Assembly: GCA_963846585.1 (NCBI GenBank) | Contig: CAWJWO010000015.1 | Span: 248,001 to 312,000 of the forward strand | DNA from: JAAUTT01 sp963846585 | GTDB taxonomy: Bacteria > Bacteroidota > Bacteroidia > Bacteroidales > JAAUTT01 | Length of the DNA: 64,000 nt | Direction: 5' to 3' | Part shown: positions 52,660 to 63,086 of the stretch, piece by piece | Numbering within the stretch: position 1 is the first letter of the stretch | How the letters are laid out: every line of letters starts with the position of its first letter | Translations under genes and position numbers: made by a program | Notes under the pieces: model-generated | The model's input: the letters and a program-made list of their open reading frames with translations, nothing else | What the model was told of the DNA's origin: nothing | Database searches by the model: none

Positions 52660-55600
52660 CAAAATCAGCCTTATTATCAGCATCTTTCAAGACATTTTCC
52701 CAGAATTCTTCATCAAATTGAGCCGCAAGATTATCGATGTCAACCTTTGTTTGCGACTTGGTAAACTCAAATGTCCCGTACAGGTTAATATGTTGCCAAG
52801 CCACTGGTGAGATACCCTTTATAATTTCCAAAGCTTCTTTATCATTAGCCTTTAATCTTTGTTCATAAACCCGGGATAAGAGTACCGTGTTGTAATAAAT
52901 AATTGCATTGGCAATTAACCTCGTGCATTCGCTCCAAATCTGTTGCTCTGTTTCACTCTTTACCCGTAATTTTCCACCGTTGACGAAAGCTATTGCACGT
53001 ATGAAACGATGATAAGCTTCGCCCCTGTTCAAAGCCTTTTGTACACTCTGTCGCAAGGAAACGTCATCAATGAAATCGAGAGTATATATCGACTGGCAAA
53101 TGTTATCCAATTCCCACAAGGCCTTCTTGGTTTGGTTCTGGCGAACAAAACTACTCAACTTGCGAACAATCGTTGCCTGGGTGACGTCCTTCTGCGCCAG
53201 GGAAACCATGATTCGTTGTATGTTGGCTCCTTCTTTTTCTACCAGGTCCTCGTAAACTTTTCGAGTTGGTTTTAAAATGAAATTTCGATAATGATTTGGA
53301 GCTGGAACCCGACCAGGGAATTGATTTTCTTGTAAAAATCACGATACCTGGGAACAAATCGATAGCCAAAAGCATACAGGATCCAGAAATTAACATGGTT
53401 AGTACCATGAGTATCAGTCGAATGTTGAATTGGTTTAATGTCCGAGGTATTGTTGTACAGTATGTCAAAAACGTAATGGCTCTCGTGCTCGTGAGCTCCA
53501 ATAATCTTTGCATTGATCGGGATATGATTGGCTACTAATGTATAAGAATTCACGCCTTTTCCTAACCCGAAAAATTTAGGTGAATGACGAGCATTGATCG
53601 TGTCGATCTGCGTTTCCTGGTGTTGTCCATCGCTACTGGAATGGATGATATCGTCAATGTTATAAACCGGGAAGATGGGTAGGGCAGCGATAGCGTTAGA
53701 TATCGCATCATTAGCATCATGAAGCGTTTCCAAGCGCAGGTAATTACGCGATGTTGTCATTAATGACGAATTACTTATCCCGGAAACTTCCGCCATGTGA
53801 CCCAGCCCCATGTTAGTTCCCATCGCTACTATACAAGCAAGTATTTCTCGAGGTTCGAGATCATGTTTAACGTACCTGTCCAGGGCATGGGTGAAAGAAT
53901 CGAGAAACCCCGTTTGTTCAACAACGAACCACATCAGGTCGGTAATGCTGATACCGGGTAACTTGTCATAAAACGGGTGATTGATTTCATCCTCCCCCAC
54001 GGGATAAAGCAATTTCCATTTACGTTTTTCATTACTGCCTTTTATAACGATATGCTTGTTGAGCCCGTTTGATATCCGTTGATTTACTAAAAGATACCTT
54101 TCTTCCAACATTTTCTCGAGTGTTGATAGTACATCCCTGATCGAGGAAGACAACACGGGTAACCCGATCTCTCGCAACACTGCTTCCTTGTTTTCCCATC
54201 GTTTATCACTTATCAAATCATCTTCAAACCTGCGAAACTCGTTACTGTCCTGGACGAAAACGTCACCTGCTTCCAACGCGTTTCTCGAAAGCTTATAAAC
54301 CAGGAATTCATATCGATCCACGTTAAGTATCATCTTTTTATGCCCTGTGGTGGTAGTATCATGCAAGTAACCTTTCAAGTTCCTTGGTATCACTGAAACG
54401 GGGAAATCAGAACTGGCGATTTGCCTGGGTGAATTCCCGCTTCGCAGGAGATCCTGCAGGAAAACTACAGCATCCAGCAAGGGAGCATCCTCGATCCGGC
54501 CGGCGAATGAAATGCAACAAAACAAGTGACGCAGGTTAAGCTTGAACTTGTTCGAGAGCTTCGAGTAATAATCCCATTCAAAGGCAGTTTTATCAAAAGC
54601 GACATTACGCATGAAATCAGCTACCAGGGGGAAGTATTCGGGATCGAGCATCTTGAATGCCTGCTCTTTCACTTTCACGAATGGAGTATCGTTAGAAATG
54701 GAGGCATCCACGAATAGTTTGAGAATTGACCCTGCCGCCTGGAGATTCCCGGTGGCATTAATCGTGGCCTGTTTAACGGCTTCCCCTGCAGACTGTTTAG
54801 CCAGTTTCTCGTACTGGGTGACCAGGTGAATAAATGCTTCAATGATATTGTCATTGATTTGCCGGAAACGATGATACGCGAAACACAATAAATACACCCA
54901 CGTGGTGGTATCCTGCATGCGTTGTAGCTTGTACACGTTATAGAATAACACCATGGAAGCGTAATATTTGCCGCTTTCAGGAGATAATCCAGCGGTATCG
55001 AGAAAGACTCGAGCAAATTCATGTAGTGGCAGCAAGAAGTTCCGGCGTTCAACTTCCTGCCGGAGCTCCTTGTAACTGAAATCCTTTGCCTCGTGCTTGA
55101 GCATGCTGACGAGATACATGCTTTCATCGGCTTGTAACATCATTTCAAGGCGCGCTTCGATTTCAGCTGTCAGCATTTCACTTAATAATGTTGAAATACG
55201 CTTTTTCTCGGAGGCTACTACCCTGCCAATCATCTCCTGCATGAACCTGTAACCGGGAGCTACCACTCTCAGCTGGGAGAGATACTGCATCAACTCGCGA
55301 AAAATGAAACCGGGATGTGTAGAAAGCTTGGCGGCTCGCTGGGCTTTCAATTCAAGTTCACTCTTGACTTGACTGTTATTCTGTTGATAGTTGAACAGTT
55401 CAAGTATCGTTTCTTGTTGCTCGTCGTGTACAGGCCGGGAAGGAAATTTAAGATCGTGCGTGTACCTGCCAGGGAAATGTATATCAACAATATAATCCAG
55501 ATCTGGCAGTACTTCTTCCTGTTCAAAATCGTAAAACTGTTGTTTTGCCTTGAAATAACCAAGTTGTAAAATGAAATATACCGCGACTGAAAAAGTACGG

Positions 55601-55734
55601 ATATTAGCGACGACTTCGCTCTCGGCCGGGCTTAATTCAAAATACAAGCATCGCTCGTCAACAGAAAAGCGAGGCAAGCCAAACAAGGTATCAACTTCCT
55701 TGGCAGGTAGTATTGAAAGGCGTCTCGAATTCAA
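52655..55734 (-). pseudogene. tnpA: Tn3-family transposase TnpA, split by a frameshift
   Basis: About 1000 residues over two frames. 55734-53272 encodes the N-terminal DUF4158-like region (RLSILPAKEVDTLFGLPRFS) and most of the DDE domain, with catalytic Asp in IHSSSDGQHQ and in QHSTDTHGTNH, ending YRDFYKKINSLVGFQ. A one-base shift near 53300 changes frame; the rest continues APNHYRNFILKPTRKVYEDL and holds the final Glu region (ETEQQIWSECTRLIANAII) to 52655. No slippery heptamer is evident, so this is more likely inactivation or a sequence error than programmed frameshifting. Confidence 0.88.
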
Positions 55735-55870
55735 AGGATGATAATTTTTAAAAATATAATATAAACGATCCTATACACGGTAATTATAATTAGATAAAAA
55801 TATGTTAAATTCGTTCATCTATTATTAAATAATAACACCAAAAATCGCTATTTCGTCTAATACTTTAAAT
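55735..55870. promoter_or_regulatory. tnpA-tnpR intergenic region, probable res site
   Basis: The 136-bp A/T-rich gap between divergent tnpA and tnpR is where Tn3-family res sites and both promoters lie. Several short TCG-containing words with partial dyad symmetry (AAACGAT, TTCGTTC, AATCGCT, TTCGTCT) may be resolvase subsites. Individual boundaries cannot be fixed by eye. Confidence 0.55.
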
Positions 55871-56485
55871 ATGCCAAGAAAAATTGCCTATTTAAGAGTG
55901 TCAACTCTTGATCAGGATCTCGAGAAAAACAAAGCCGACATTCTTCACTTGGCAAACGACAGGAATTTAGGACAGGTAGAATTTATCCAGGAAAAAGTTT
56001 CCGGGAAAATATCCTGGAAACAGAGGAAAATTGCCCCGTTGTTGGAGGAATTAGAGGATGGGGATACTATTTTATTGAGCGAGTTCTCGAGGCTTGGAAG
56101 GAGCATGCTGGAATGCATGGAAATCATTTCCATCGCCCTGGACAAGGGAATCAGGATCTACACTGTAAAAGGGAACTGGCAACTGGACGATTCCATCCAG
56201 AGTAAAGTGATGGCCATGGTTTTTTCCATGGCTGCGGAAATTGAAAGGGACCTGATAAGTAAACGGACACGGGAAGCACTCCAGGCAAGAAAACTATCCG
56301 GTATGCGATTAGGCAGGCCAAAAGGCCCGGGTAAGAGCAAGCTGGATGTATTTAGAATTGATATTGAAGCATTGTTAAATAATGGATCGACTCAAAAATT
56401 CATAGCAAGAAAGTATAATGTTACCGAACCGACTTTTTGCAACTGGATGAAGAAAAATAAAATTAAGAAAATATTTATTAGGTAA
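55871..56485 (+). CDS. tnpR: serine resolvase TnpR
   Basis: A 204-residue small serine recombinase. The catalytic Ser11 lies in IAYLRVSTLDQD; then DGDTILLSEFSRLGRSMLEC, MAMVFSMAAEIERDLISKRT and REALQARKLSGMRLGRPKG lead to a C-terminal HTH (NNGSTQKFIARKYNVTEPTF). It resolves the cointegrate formed by replicative transposition at res. The gene appears intact although tnpA is broken, so the element could be mobilised by a transposase supplied from elsewhere. Confidence 0.95.
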   Translation: MPRKIAYLRVSTLDQDLEKNKADILHLANDRNLGQVEFIQEKVSGKISWKQRKIAPLLEELEDGDTILLSEFSRLGRSMLECMEIISIALDKGIRIYTVKGNWQLDDSIQSKVMAMVFSMAAEIERDLISKRTREALQARKLSGMRLGRPKGPGKSKLDVFRIDIEALLNNGSTQKFIARKYNVTEPTFCNWMKKNKIKKIFIR

Positions 56486-56608
56486 ATGTTTATTACACAA
56501 ATTAAAATAATTAAAGTTTGGTTATTTTGATATACGTTATTGTAATATTTGGTTGAAATGACACAGTTATGTATCTATCTGATAATTATAAAATAATGCA
56601 AGTAAAAT

Positions 56609-56639
56609 TTTGTTTTTATAAATGCATCTGATATATTTG
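56609..56639 (+). promoter_or_regulatory. Bacteroidota consensus promoter for the first cargo gene
   Basis: TTTG (56609-56612), 19-bp spacer, TATATTTG (56632-56639). Both boxes match, implying transcription from about 56646 and a ~150-nt leader before ATG 56797. The remainder of the 311-bp gap after tnpR is A/T-rich without a gene. Confidence 0.6.
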
Positions 56640-56796
56640 TTGGGTAAATGTTATAAAGAATATCTGTTTATAAAGTTAACCCTAATATTGAATCTGCTGA
56701 ATGGAATTTTTTTAATTAGAATCACTTTAATTTGCATATCTATACTTTATATATAGACCTATAAATTAATTATTTAAATAACCAAAACTAAACTCT

Positions 56797-57735
56797 ATGA
56801 AAAAGCTACATTTAATCGTATTATTTATTTTCGTTCATCTTCTTATTTCCCACGCACAATTAATAGTCGGATCAAATAACAATATTGGAATTGGTGGAAC
56901 TTCCACCACTCCTCCACAGACGTTAACTGTTTATGGAAGTGTTCAGGGAAATGTATCTGGTGCACTTAACATTAATACAGGAAATGGTACAATGACTATT
57001 GGACCTCAAAATACAGGATGGTGCCATGTATATTCTAATATTGCAAATGGATTTATTTTAAATGAACCGTTAACATTATATAACGAACCATTATGTGCTT
57101 ATGTAAGTTCGAGTGGCACTGATTATAACTTGCAATTTAACACAGCTAATACACAACGAATGATTATTGAGGGTGGTTCAGGTTTTGTAGGAATTGGAGT
57201 TCCTTTTGCTTATTACACACTTGATTTGGGCGCTGGTCCTGCTAATTCATTACGTGTAGGAACATTTATTCAATCATCCGATTCAACGCTAAAAACAAAT
57301 ATTCAAAATTTATCAACAACAATTCCTTCATTGTTAAAATTACAAGGAGTGTCTTATAATATTAAACCAAATAGTACTACGACTTCTAATTCAAATAATG
57401 TGAATGGAAAAAGTCAATCTACTTTGCCCACGACTTCCATAGCAAATCAAGATTCTTCAAAAAATAAGTTACCAAATACCTCTATTGACACTGCAATTAT
57501 GAACAGAACCCATTACGGACTTTTGGCTCAGGATGTTATGAAAATATACCCAAATTTGGTATACACTGACAATAATGGAATATTAAGCCTTGATTATATA
57601 GGATTAATTCCTATTTTAGTTGAAGCAGTTAAAGAACAGAATATAACTATTACAAATTTACAATCTTCTGTCACAAGTTTACAAACAACAATTACCAGTT
57701 TACAGGCTGCAGTTGCGGCTTTGCAGAAAAAATAA
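56797..57735 (+). CDS. exported fibre-like protein with S74 intramolecular chaperone domain
   Basis: A 312-residue protein: signal peptide (MKKLHLIVLFIFVHLLISHA), a Gly/Asn/Thr-rich beta region (IVGSNNNIGIGGTSTTPPQT; NVSGALNINTGNGTMTIGPQ) and a C-terminal Peptidase_S74 domain. That domain includes SSDSTLKTNIQNLSTTIPSL (Ser-Asp pair at the self-cleavage site), HYGLLAQDVMKIYPNLVYTD, LDYIGLIPILVEAVKEQNIT and a terminal coiled coil. S74 domains trimerise phage tail spikes and then cut themselves off. It has no T9SS tail. It is the first cargo gene, 68 bp before the next. Confidence 0.85.
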   Translation: MKKLHLIVLFIFVHLLISHAQLIVGSNNNIGIGGTSTTPPQTLTVYGSVQGNVSGALNINTGNGTMTIGPQNTGWCHVYSNIANGFILNEPLTLYNEPLCAYVSSSGTDYNLQFNTANTQRMIIEGGSGFVGIGVPFAYYTLDLGAGPANSLRVGTFIQSSDSTLKTNIQNLSTTIPSLLKLQGVSYNIKPNSTTTSNSNNVNGKSQSTLPTTSIANQDSSKNKLPNTSIDTAIMNRTHYGLLAQDVMKIYPNLVYTDNNGILSLDYIGLIPILVEAVKEQNITITNLQSSVTSLQTTITSLQAAVAALQKK

Positions 57736-57803
57736 ACCGACACTAAAAATATACATAAATTTAAAAAATATAATTTAAAAAATGATATTAATATGAATAT
57801 ATT

Positions 57804-60374
57804 ATGAATAAATTATACAAAACAATATTATTTTGTTTGACTGGCATTATTATGTCCATCAAATTTTTAAATGGACAACCAATACAATCACAACTTACAT
57901 TGAATTCTCCGGTAACAGGAACTGGAACTATATTTGAACTAGCGACTAATACAGTAACATTGGCTTCCGGATTTTCTTTTTCATCAACAGGTAGTAATGC
58001 ACTTACTGCAGAAGTAGTTGGTACATCTGTCACCGGCTCTATATCTGTTTGTCAAGGTACATCACAAACTTATGGTATTTCAGCAGTTACAGGAGCTTCG
58101 TATACGTGGACTTTGCCTTCAGGATGGAGTGGCAACTCAACCAAAGATTCAATCCAAGCAACAGTTGGGTCAAATAGTGGTGATGTTACAGTTTCAGCCA
58201 TAAATGCCGGGGGTGGATTAATATCTGCAGAAGCTATTTCAGTAACAGTAAACCCAACTCCGGCACAACCAGACACAGTTTCCGGAAATACAGCAGTTTG
58301 TGCGGGAACATTACATTCCTATAGTGTTTCACCAGTCACAGGAGCTACATCGTATAAATGGATTTTGCCTTCAGGATGGAGTGGAAGCTCAACTAAGGAT
58401 TCAATCCAAGCAACAGTTGGGTCAAATAATGGTAAAGTTTCAGTTACAGCTGCTATTAATTTATGTAATTCAAGCTCTTCACCGGCATTATCTGTAACAG
58501 TAAACCCGATACCAACAATAACCGGAACCACATCGGGCAGTAATTGCGGCCCGGGAACGGTAACCCTTGGGGCCACGTCCAGCAGCGGGACTATCAAATG
58601 GTGGGCGGCAGCCACCGGAGGTGTATCGCTTGGCACAGGCACAAGCTTTACCACACCTGTAATTGAGAGCACAATGACCTATTATGTAGATGCAACCAGC
58701 GGGGGATGTATCACGGCGGCACGTACAGCTGTTGTTGCAACAATCAACCCGATACCAACAATAACAGGAACGACAAATGTAATTGTAGGACCTCCAACAA
58801 CATTAACTGGCGCTCCTACAGGAGGTTCATGGAGTAGCTCAAATCAAGGAGTTGCTACTGTAAATCCATCTTCAGGTTTGGTGACACCAAAATCTGTCGG
58901 AATTACCACCATAACCTATACATTAGGTGGTTGTTCAGTAAGTACATTATTTACTGTTAATATTTATATTTGGTCTTGGAATAAAGTTGGAAAATATCAA
59001 GAAGCTTATTGGGATACTTGTTGCCACGGTAATGCTCCAGCTATATCTCTTAATACTAATGGATCACAAAGTAATCCACCTTTTACTTTTGGTGGTTCTA
59101 CAGGTTGGGATGTAAATCAGGTTTTTGATGGTACTAGTGAAGTTGACACTACTCTTGAAAGATATTCAGGACAAGCATCTCTTCATCAAATAGTGGAACC
59201 TGATACGCCTGCTGCGCCTAATTGGGATAAAGCCAATTCAATTACTAATTATCGTGCTGAAGTAGACCTGGAGCCAGGTTGGTATTATGGTGATACACTT
59301 TATGCACCTCCCTGTGAAATCTGGCTTAGCTGGAGTTATTATTTTCCTTCAAAAAATAATTTTATGGATCAAGCAACACAAAGTACAAATGGTGCTGAAT
59401 GTGTATGGCATCAGTATATGCCATGCCCTGCTGTTGCCAACACTCCTCAATTATGTCTGATGCTTGAGGCTAAATGGGGGAATATTTTAGTGCTTCAAAA
59501 TTGGACTAAAGGAAACTCAGTGCAAGGTTTTGGTTATTACATTCCAGGAAATTGTAATACATATAGTACTCTGAATGATTGTATTGCATGTGCAGATACC
59601 TTACCTTATGGGCATCTTGTCGCAGGTAAAAATCAAACAGGTCAAAATCAATGGATGGATTTTGTAGAACATGTCATTTGGGATAATACTCCCAAGGGTA
59701 GTAAAGGAGGAAGTTATCAACTTTGGGTTACTGTTAATGGTGTAACTAATCTATGGTACAATATACAGGGATTACAGACGGCATCATATGATTCAATAAA
59801 TAATATTTATTATAATGGAACTACGCCTAAATTTGGCCCCTATTATAATTCTTGGGAAGACTCTTACCCAGGTGTTGGTAATGGAGCAAATTCAATAGCA
59901 GCTGGAACTTCTGCTATGGAGGTTTATTTAGGAGGACCAGTAAAGATGGAATATAATTCTGGAACAAATCCAGTTCAAGCAAGTCCTACAATTAATGGGA
60001 GTAGTGTTCCTGGGTATTATATAGATCTGAATGGATTCAATAACCTTAGTTCTGGGGGTTCTTCACAAAATGAAGTACAGGATCTTAAAATTACTAAAGA
60101 TACCTCAAATGTTAAAACACCTGCACCTGTTACTAAAATAGCTCCAATTGTTAGAATTTACCCGAACCCTACAAATGGAACTTTCACTGTATCCAATAAC
60201 TCAACAGATACATATATTATTTTGGTATATAATATGTCTGGCAGCCTGATAAAAGAAGTACAAAATTGTCAGAACAATACAAATCTTGATATTTCTGGTT
60301 ACCCAAGTGGAATTTATATAATTAAAGCTTCAGGTTCATCCACTTCCTATGTTGGGAAATTGATAAAGAACTAG
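57804..60374 (+). CDS. multidomain polysaccharide-lyase-like protein secreted by T9SS
   Basis: An 856-residue protein. Signal peptide (~1-25), two near-identical PKD-like domains (~80-240: SYTWTLPSGWSG, then YKWILPSGWSG), an Ig-like domain (~245-320: IKWWAAATGGVSLGTGTSFT), a Big_2-like domain (~325-390: GSWSSSNQGVATVNPSSGLV) and a jelly-roll region resembling Polysacc_lyase (heparin-lyase-like; ~400-710: YRAEVDLEPGWYYGDTLYAP, QWMDFVEHVIWDN, GSYQLWVTVNGV). It ends in a T9SS sorting domain (VRIYPNPTNGTFTVS...GKLIKN). It is probably displayed on the surface and acts on or binds a glycan. Lyase activity is an inference. Confidence 0.8.
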   Translation: MNKLYKTILFCLTGIIMSIKFLNGQPIQSQLTLNSPVTGTGTIFELATNTVTLASGFSFSSTGSNALTAEVVGTSVTGSISVCQGTSQTYGISAVTGASYTWTLPSGWSGNSTKDSIQATVGSNSGDVTVSAINAGGGLISAEAISVTVNPTPAQPDTVSGNTAVCAGTLHSYSVSPVTGATSYKWILPSGWSGSSTKDSIQATVGSNNGKVSVTAAINLCNSSSSPALSVTVNPIPTITGTTSGSNCGPGTVTLGATSSSGTIKWWAAATGGVSLGTGTSFTTPVIESTMTYYVDATSGGCITAARTAVVATINPIPTITGTTNVIVGPPTTLTGAPTGGSWSSSNQGVATVNPSSGLVTPKSVGITTITYTLGGCSVSTLFTVNIYIWSWNKVGKYQEAYWDTCCHGNAPAISLNTNGSQSNPPFTFGGSTGWDVNQVFDGTSEVDTTLERYSGQASLHQIVEPDTPAAPNWDKANSITNYRAEVDLEPGWYYGDTLYAPPCEIWLSWSYYFPSKNNFMDQATQSTNGAECVWHQYMPCPAVANTPQLCLMLEAKWGNILVLQNWTKGNSVQGFGYYIPGNCNTYSTLNDCIACADTLPYGHLVAGKNQTGQNQWMDFVEHVIWDNTPKGSKGGSYQLWVTVNGVTNLWYNIQGLQTASYDSINNIYYNGTTPKFGPYYNSWEDSYPGVGNGANSIAAGTSAMEVYLGGPVKMEYNSGTNPVQASPTINGSSVPGYYIDLNGFNNLSSGGSSQNEVQDLKITKDTSNVKTPAPVTKIAPIVRIYPNPTNGTFTVSNNSTDTYIILVYNMSGSLIKEVQNCQNNTNLDISGYPSGIYIIKASGSSTSYVGKLIKN
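58112..58446 (+). repeat. internal duplicated PKD-like segment
   Basis: 58112-58197 and 58364-58446 are nearly the same sequence (shared core GATTCAATCCAAGCAACAGT and flanks), with a 252-bp period. This is an in-frame domain duplication that has diverged little. Confidence 0.8.
58503..58771 (+). repeat. 26-bp direct repeats bracketing a GC-richer domain
   Basis: AACCCGATACCAACAATAAC plus (C/A)GGAAC occurs at 58503-58528 and 58746-58771 with one mismatch. The 243-bp period is exactly 81 codons. The segment between is clearly richer in G+C than the rest of the gene, suggesting an inserted module. Confidence 0.8.
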
Positions 60375-60412
60375 TTAACCAATTAACCTGTTAATGTTAA
60401 ATAGTTAAAGGT

Positions 60413-60447
60413 ACCTCTAATAAATAATCATTAGAGGTGCTTTTTTT
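60413..60447. terminator. intrinsic terminator between convergent cargo genes
   Basis: ACCTCTAA (60413-60420), a 10-bp loop, TTAGAGGT (60431-60438), then GC and a run of seven T. It follows the lyase-like gene's stop. Confidence 0.8.
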
Positions 60448-60550
60448 ATGTGTATTCGTAACAAACCGGCTAAATACATTAAATTGGCTGTTTCCATTGC
60501 AATTGATTGCTTCAGAATATTTTACTTGATATTTTATTGTTAAATTAATA

Positions 60551-62797
60551 TTAAAGCTTGAGAATTTTTCTTATTAAAATACCATTATCCGGTGTATTTA
60601 TTTTAATGAAATAAATACCTGGAGAAAAATTGCTCATATCAATTTCGGTAATACTATCTGTTATATTTGTTGAGTATATTTCTACTCCGTTAATGTTGTA
60701 TATTAATAAAATAGTGTTATTAAGAGTAAATGGTAAGGATACATTTAACATATTAATAACTGGTACCGGATATAGTTTAATACCGGAATTTTCAAAAGAC
60801 AAGACATTTGTCGCAGGGTTAGCATCCTGCATTACAATGATAATTTGAGGATCAACTCCAATAGCTGTGACTATTAATGTGTCAGTTCTTATTTTAGCAT
60901 CAGGATTGGATGATGCTGTTAATATTATTTCAGCAGTATCGGAACCGGAAGAAATATTTGGGGTAATCCATGGATGAATATTTTTAATGTTCCAGCTTAC
61001 GTTTGAATGTATATTAAAGTTTGCAAAGCTTTTGTCGGTATCAGAGACATTTAATATGTTTGTTGAAACTGATAAAGTTGGAACCCATGCAGACTGGCTA
61101 ATAATTATTGTATCAGAATTCACTCCTGCAGCCGACAAGACAATTGTATCAATTCTCTGATTAATTGTAGGATTAACTGCTGCGGTTAAGGAAATAGAAG
61201 TACTATCAGAACCGGATGTAACGCTAAGTGTTAGCCATGTTTGTGTTTTGCTAGTTGTTACAGTCCATGATTCATTGGAATAAACATTAAAAGATCTATT
61301 GTTATTAGTAAATGCGGAAATATCCAGGGTGTCTTTTGAAACTGATAAGGTTGCTTGTCCTGCAGCCTGAGTAACGAATAAGGTATCATTAGGAACACCA
61401 ATTTCAGAAACAATAACTTTAGCAAGTCTTATTGTATTAGTTGGATTAGTTAATGCTGTTAAAGTTATAATTGCCGTATCATAACCATTTGATATGTTTG
61501 GTGTTAGCCATTTATCTTTGCTACTTATATTCCACTTAAAATTTGAATATATTGTAAAGGATGTTTGGCTATTTAATGCATTAGAAACATTTAAATTATT
61601 TGATGAAACCGATAAAACAGTTGTTCCAGGTTCTACGCTCATCACAATTGCATTGCTTTTTGCTGTATCGTTGTATATGATAGTTTTACAAATAACAGTA
61701 TCCCCATCTACAGGAATATAACTAAACGTACTGGCATTTAAACCCATATTTTTTCCATTTACCTGCCATACTAATTTTTGATGGATTCCAATTAATCCGG
61801 TATCTGCCATAAAAGTAACTGATGTACCAGATTTTACTGTGTCAGCACTTGCAGAAATAGATACAAATGCAACAACATTAAAACTATTCCATTGCGGGGC
61901 TGTTTTGTATGCGTTAACTGAACCATAAGGCACATATAAACTAACCTTACTTTCACCGTAGAAAGCATAACTACCCATTCCATTTCCTGTTAAGGGCGTA
62001 GTGTTTAATGATATAATGGATGTAAATCCTTCACATTCCTCAAAAGCAGCCTCTCCAATATAAGTAACCGAAGAAGGGATGGTTAATGAACCTATTAATC
62101 CAGAACAACCAAAAAAAGCCGACTCTCCAATATACGTAACCGAAGATGGAATTGTTAAACCTGTTAATCCGGAACAATCATAAAAAGCCTCCCATCCAAT
62201 AGAAGTAACTGATGAAGGTATTGTTAATGAACCTGTTAAACCTGAACAACCAGAAAAAACACTCGCTCCAATAGAAGTAACCGAAGATGGAATTGTTAAA
62301 CCTGTAAAACCTGAACAATTACCAAAAGCCGCAACTCCAATAGAAGTAACCGAAGAGGGAATGGTTAAGGAACCTGTTAAACCATTACACCCAACAAAAG
62401 CATCCTCTCCAATTGAATTAACATTTGTTGGGTAGATTATAGAAGTCAAGTTTGATTTGCCTACAGATGTAATTTGATCGTAAAAAGCATATTGAGGGAT
62501 TACATTTGCAAGATATGTATTAATACTTGGATCCTGAGTTCCATATTCCCCAGTATATGCAGCAATTGTAGCACCGCTCAAATTAAGAACAGACAAAGGC
62601 ATACTGTCTCTCATGGTTTTAAAGTCACGGGCATCAATTGTTCCTGTAACTGTAAGATTAGTGACAGTGGTTAAATAAGCTTTAGCCACTGTATTTAATG
62701 TCCCGGGTGTTATAACATTTGCTGTATCATATACCTGAGCATTTAAGACAGCCGTTAAAAATGCAAAACTTAAGGATATAACAGTTTTTTTTAACAT
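60551..62797 (-). CDS. BspA-type LRR / BACON protein secreted by T9SS
   Basis: A 748-residue protein. Signal peptide (MLKKTVISLSFAFLTAVLNA), six BspA-type LRR_5 repeats (~115-260, unit LTIPSSVTSIGxxAFxxCSG), a short region with FTSIISLNTTPLTGNGMGSY, an Ig-like segment (~300-385), three BACON domains (~390-660; each begins LSVSxxxLxVS and has W-x-T/W-L-T-P), and a T9SS sorting domain (KLYPVPVINMLNVSL...GILIRKILKL). It is a surface adhesin or carbohydrate-binding protein. It is convergent with the lyase-like gene, with its start near the transposon's right end. Confidence 0.88.
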   Translation of the reverse strand: MLKKTVISLSFAFLTAVLNAQVYDTANVITPGTLNTVAKAYLTTVTNLTVTGTIDARDFKTMRDSMPLSVLNLSGATIAAYTGEYGTQDPSINTYLANVIPQYAFYDQITSVGKSNLTSIIYPTNVNSIGEDAFVGCNGLTGSLTIPSSVTSIGVAAFGNCSGFTGLTIPSSVTSIGASVFSGCSGLTGSLTIPSSVTSIGWEAFYDCSGLTGLTIPSSVTYIGESAFFGCSGLIGSLTIPSSVTYIGEAAFEECEGFTSIISLNTTPLTGNGMGSYAFYGESKVSLYVPYGSVNAYKTAPQWNSFNVVAFVSISASADTVKSGTSVTFMADTGLIGIHQKLVWQVNGKNMGLNASTFSYIPVDGDTVICKTIIYNDTAKSNAIVMSVEPGTTVLSVSSNNLNVSNALNSQTSFTIYSNFKWNISSKDKWLTPNISNGYDTAIITLTALTNPTNTIRLAKVIVSEIGVPNDTLFVTQAAGQATLSVSKDTLDISAFTNNNRSFNVYSNESWTVTTSKTQTWLTLSVTSGSDSTSISLTAAVNPTINQRIDTIVLSAAGVNSDTIIISQSAWVPTLSVSTNILNVSDTDKSFANFNIHSNVSWNIKNIHPWITPNISSGSDTAEIILTASSNPDAKIRTDTLIVTAIGVDPQIIIVMQDANPATNVLSFENSGIKLYPVPVINMLNVSLPFTLNNTILLIYNINGVEIYSTNITDSITEIDMSNFSPGIYFIKINTPDNGILIRKILKL

Positions 62798-63086
62798 GTT
62801 GGTTATTTTAGGAAATTAATAATTTTTGGTTGGCTTTCTTTTATTGGATTTATATTTTAAAAGGTTTCCCAATATAGTGTTAAACAAATATAAATTATAT
62901 AATTAGTTGAAACAAGCATAAATTGATTAGCAATTATAAATTGTTGATCAATTTTATTATTTCTAGGACATAAATAATATGATAGTTTCCTTTAAAGGGT
63001 TTTTATAACACCTTTAACCTAATTAAAATCCATTGGGACAAAAGGGAAGATGTTCAATGTATGTTATTAATAATTAAACGTATATA
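62798..63086. other. A/T-rich transposon right-end region, no gene
   Basis: 289 bp upstream of the BspA/BACON gene up to the right terminal repeat. It probably holds that gene's promoter and leader, but no clear TAnnTTTG box at a convincing distance was found. No protein-like frame was seen. Confidence 0.4.

Noticed and set aside
53285..53310. Programmed -1 frameshift in tnpA
   Set aside because: No X-XXY-YYZ slippery heptamer or clear downstream structure is seen, and this mechanism is not typical of Tn3 transposases; a simple indel is more likely.
56797..57735. S74-domain gene as evidence of a prophage
   Set aside because: No phage structural, replication or integrase genes are nearby; the gene lies wholly inside the Tn3-family element and has a bacterial signal peptide.
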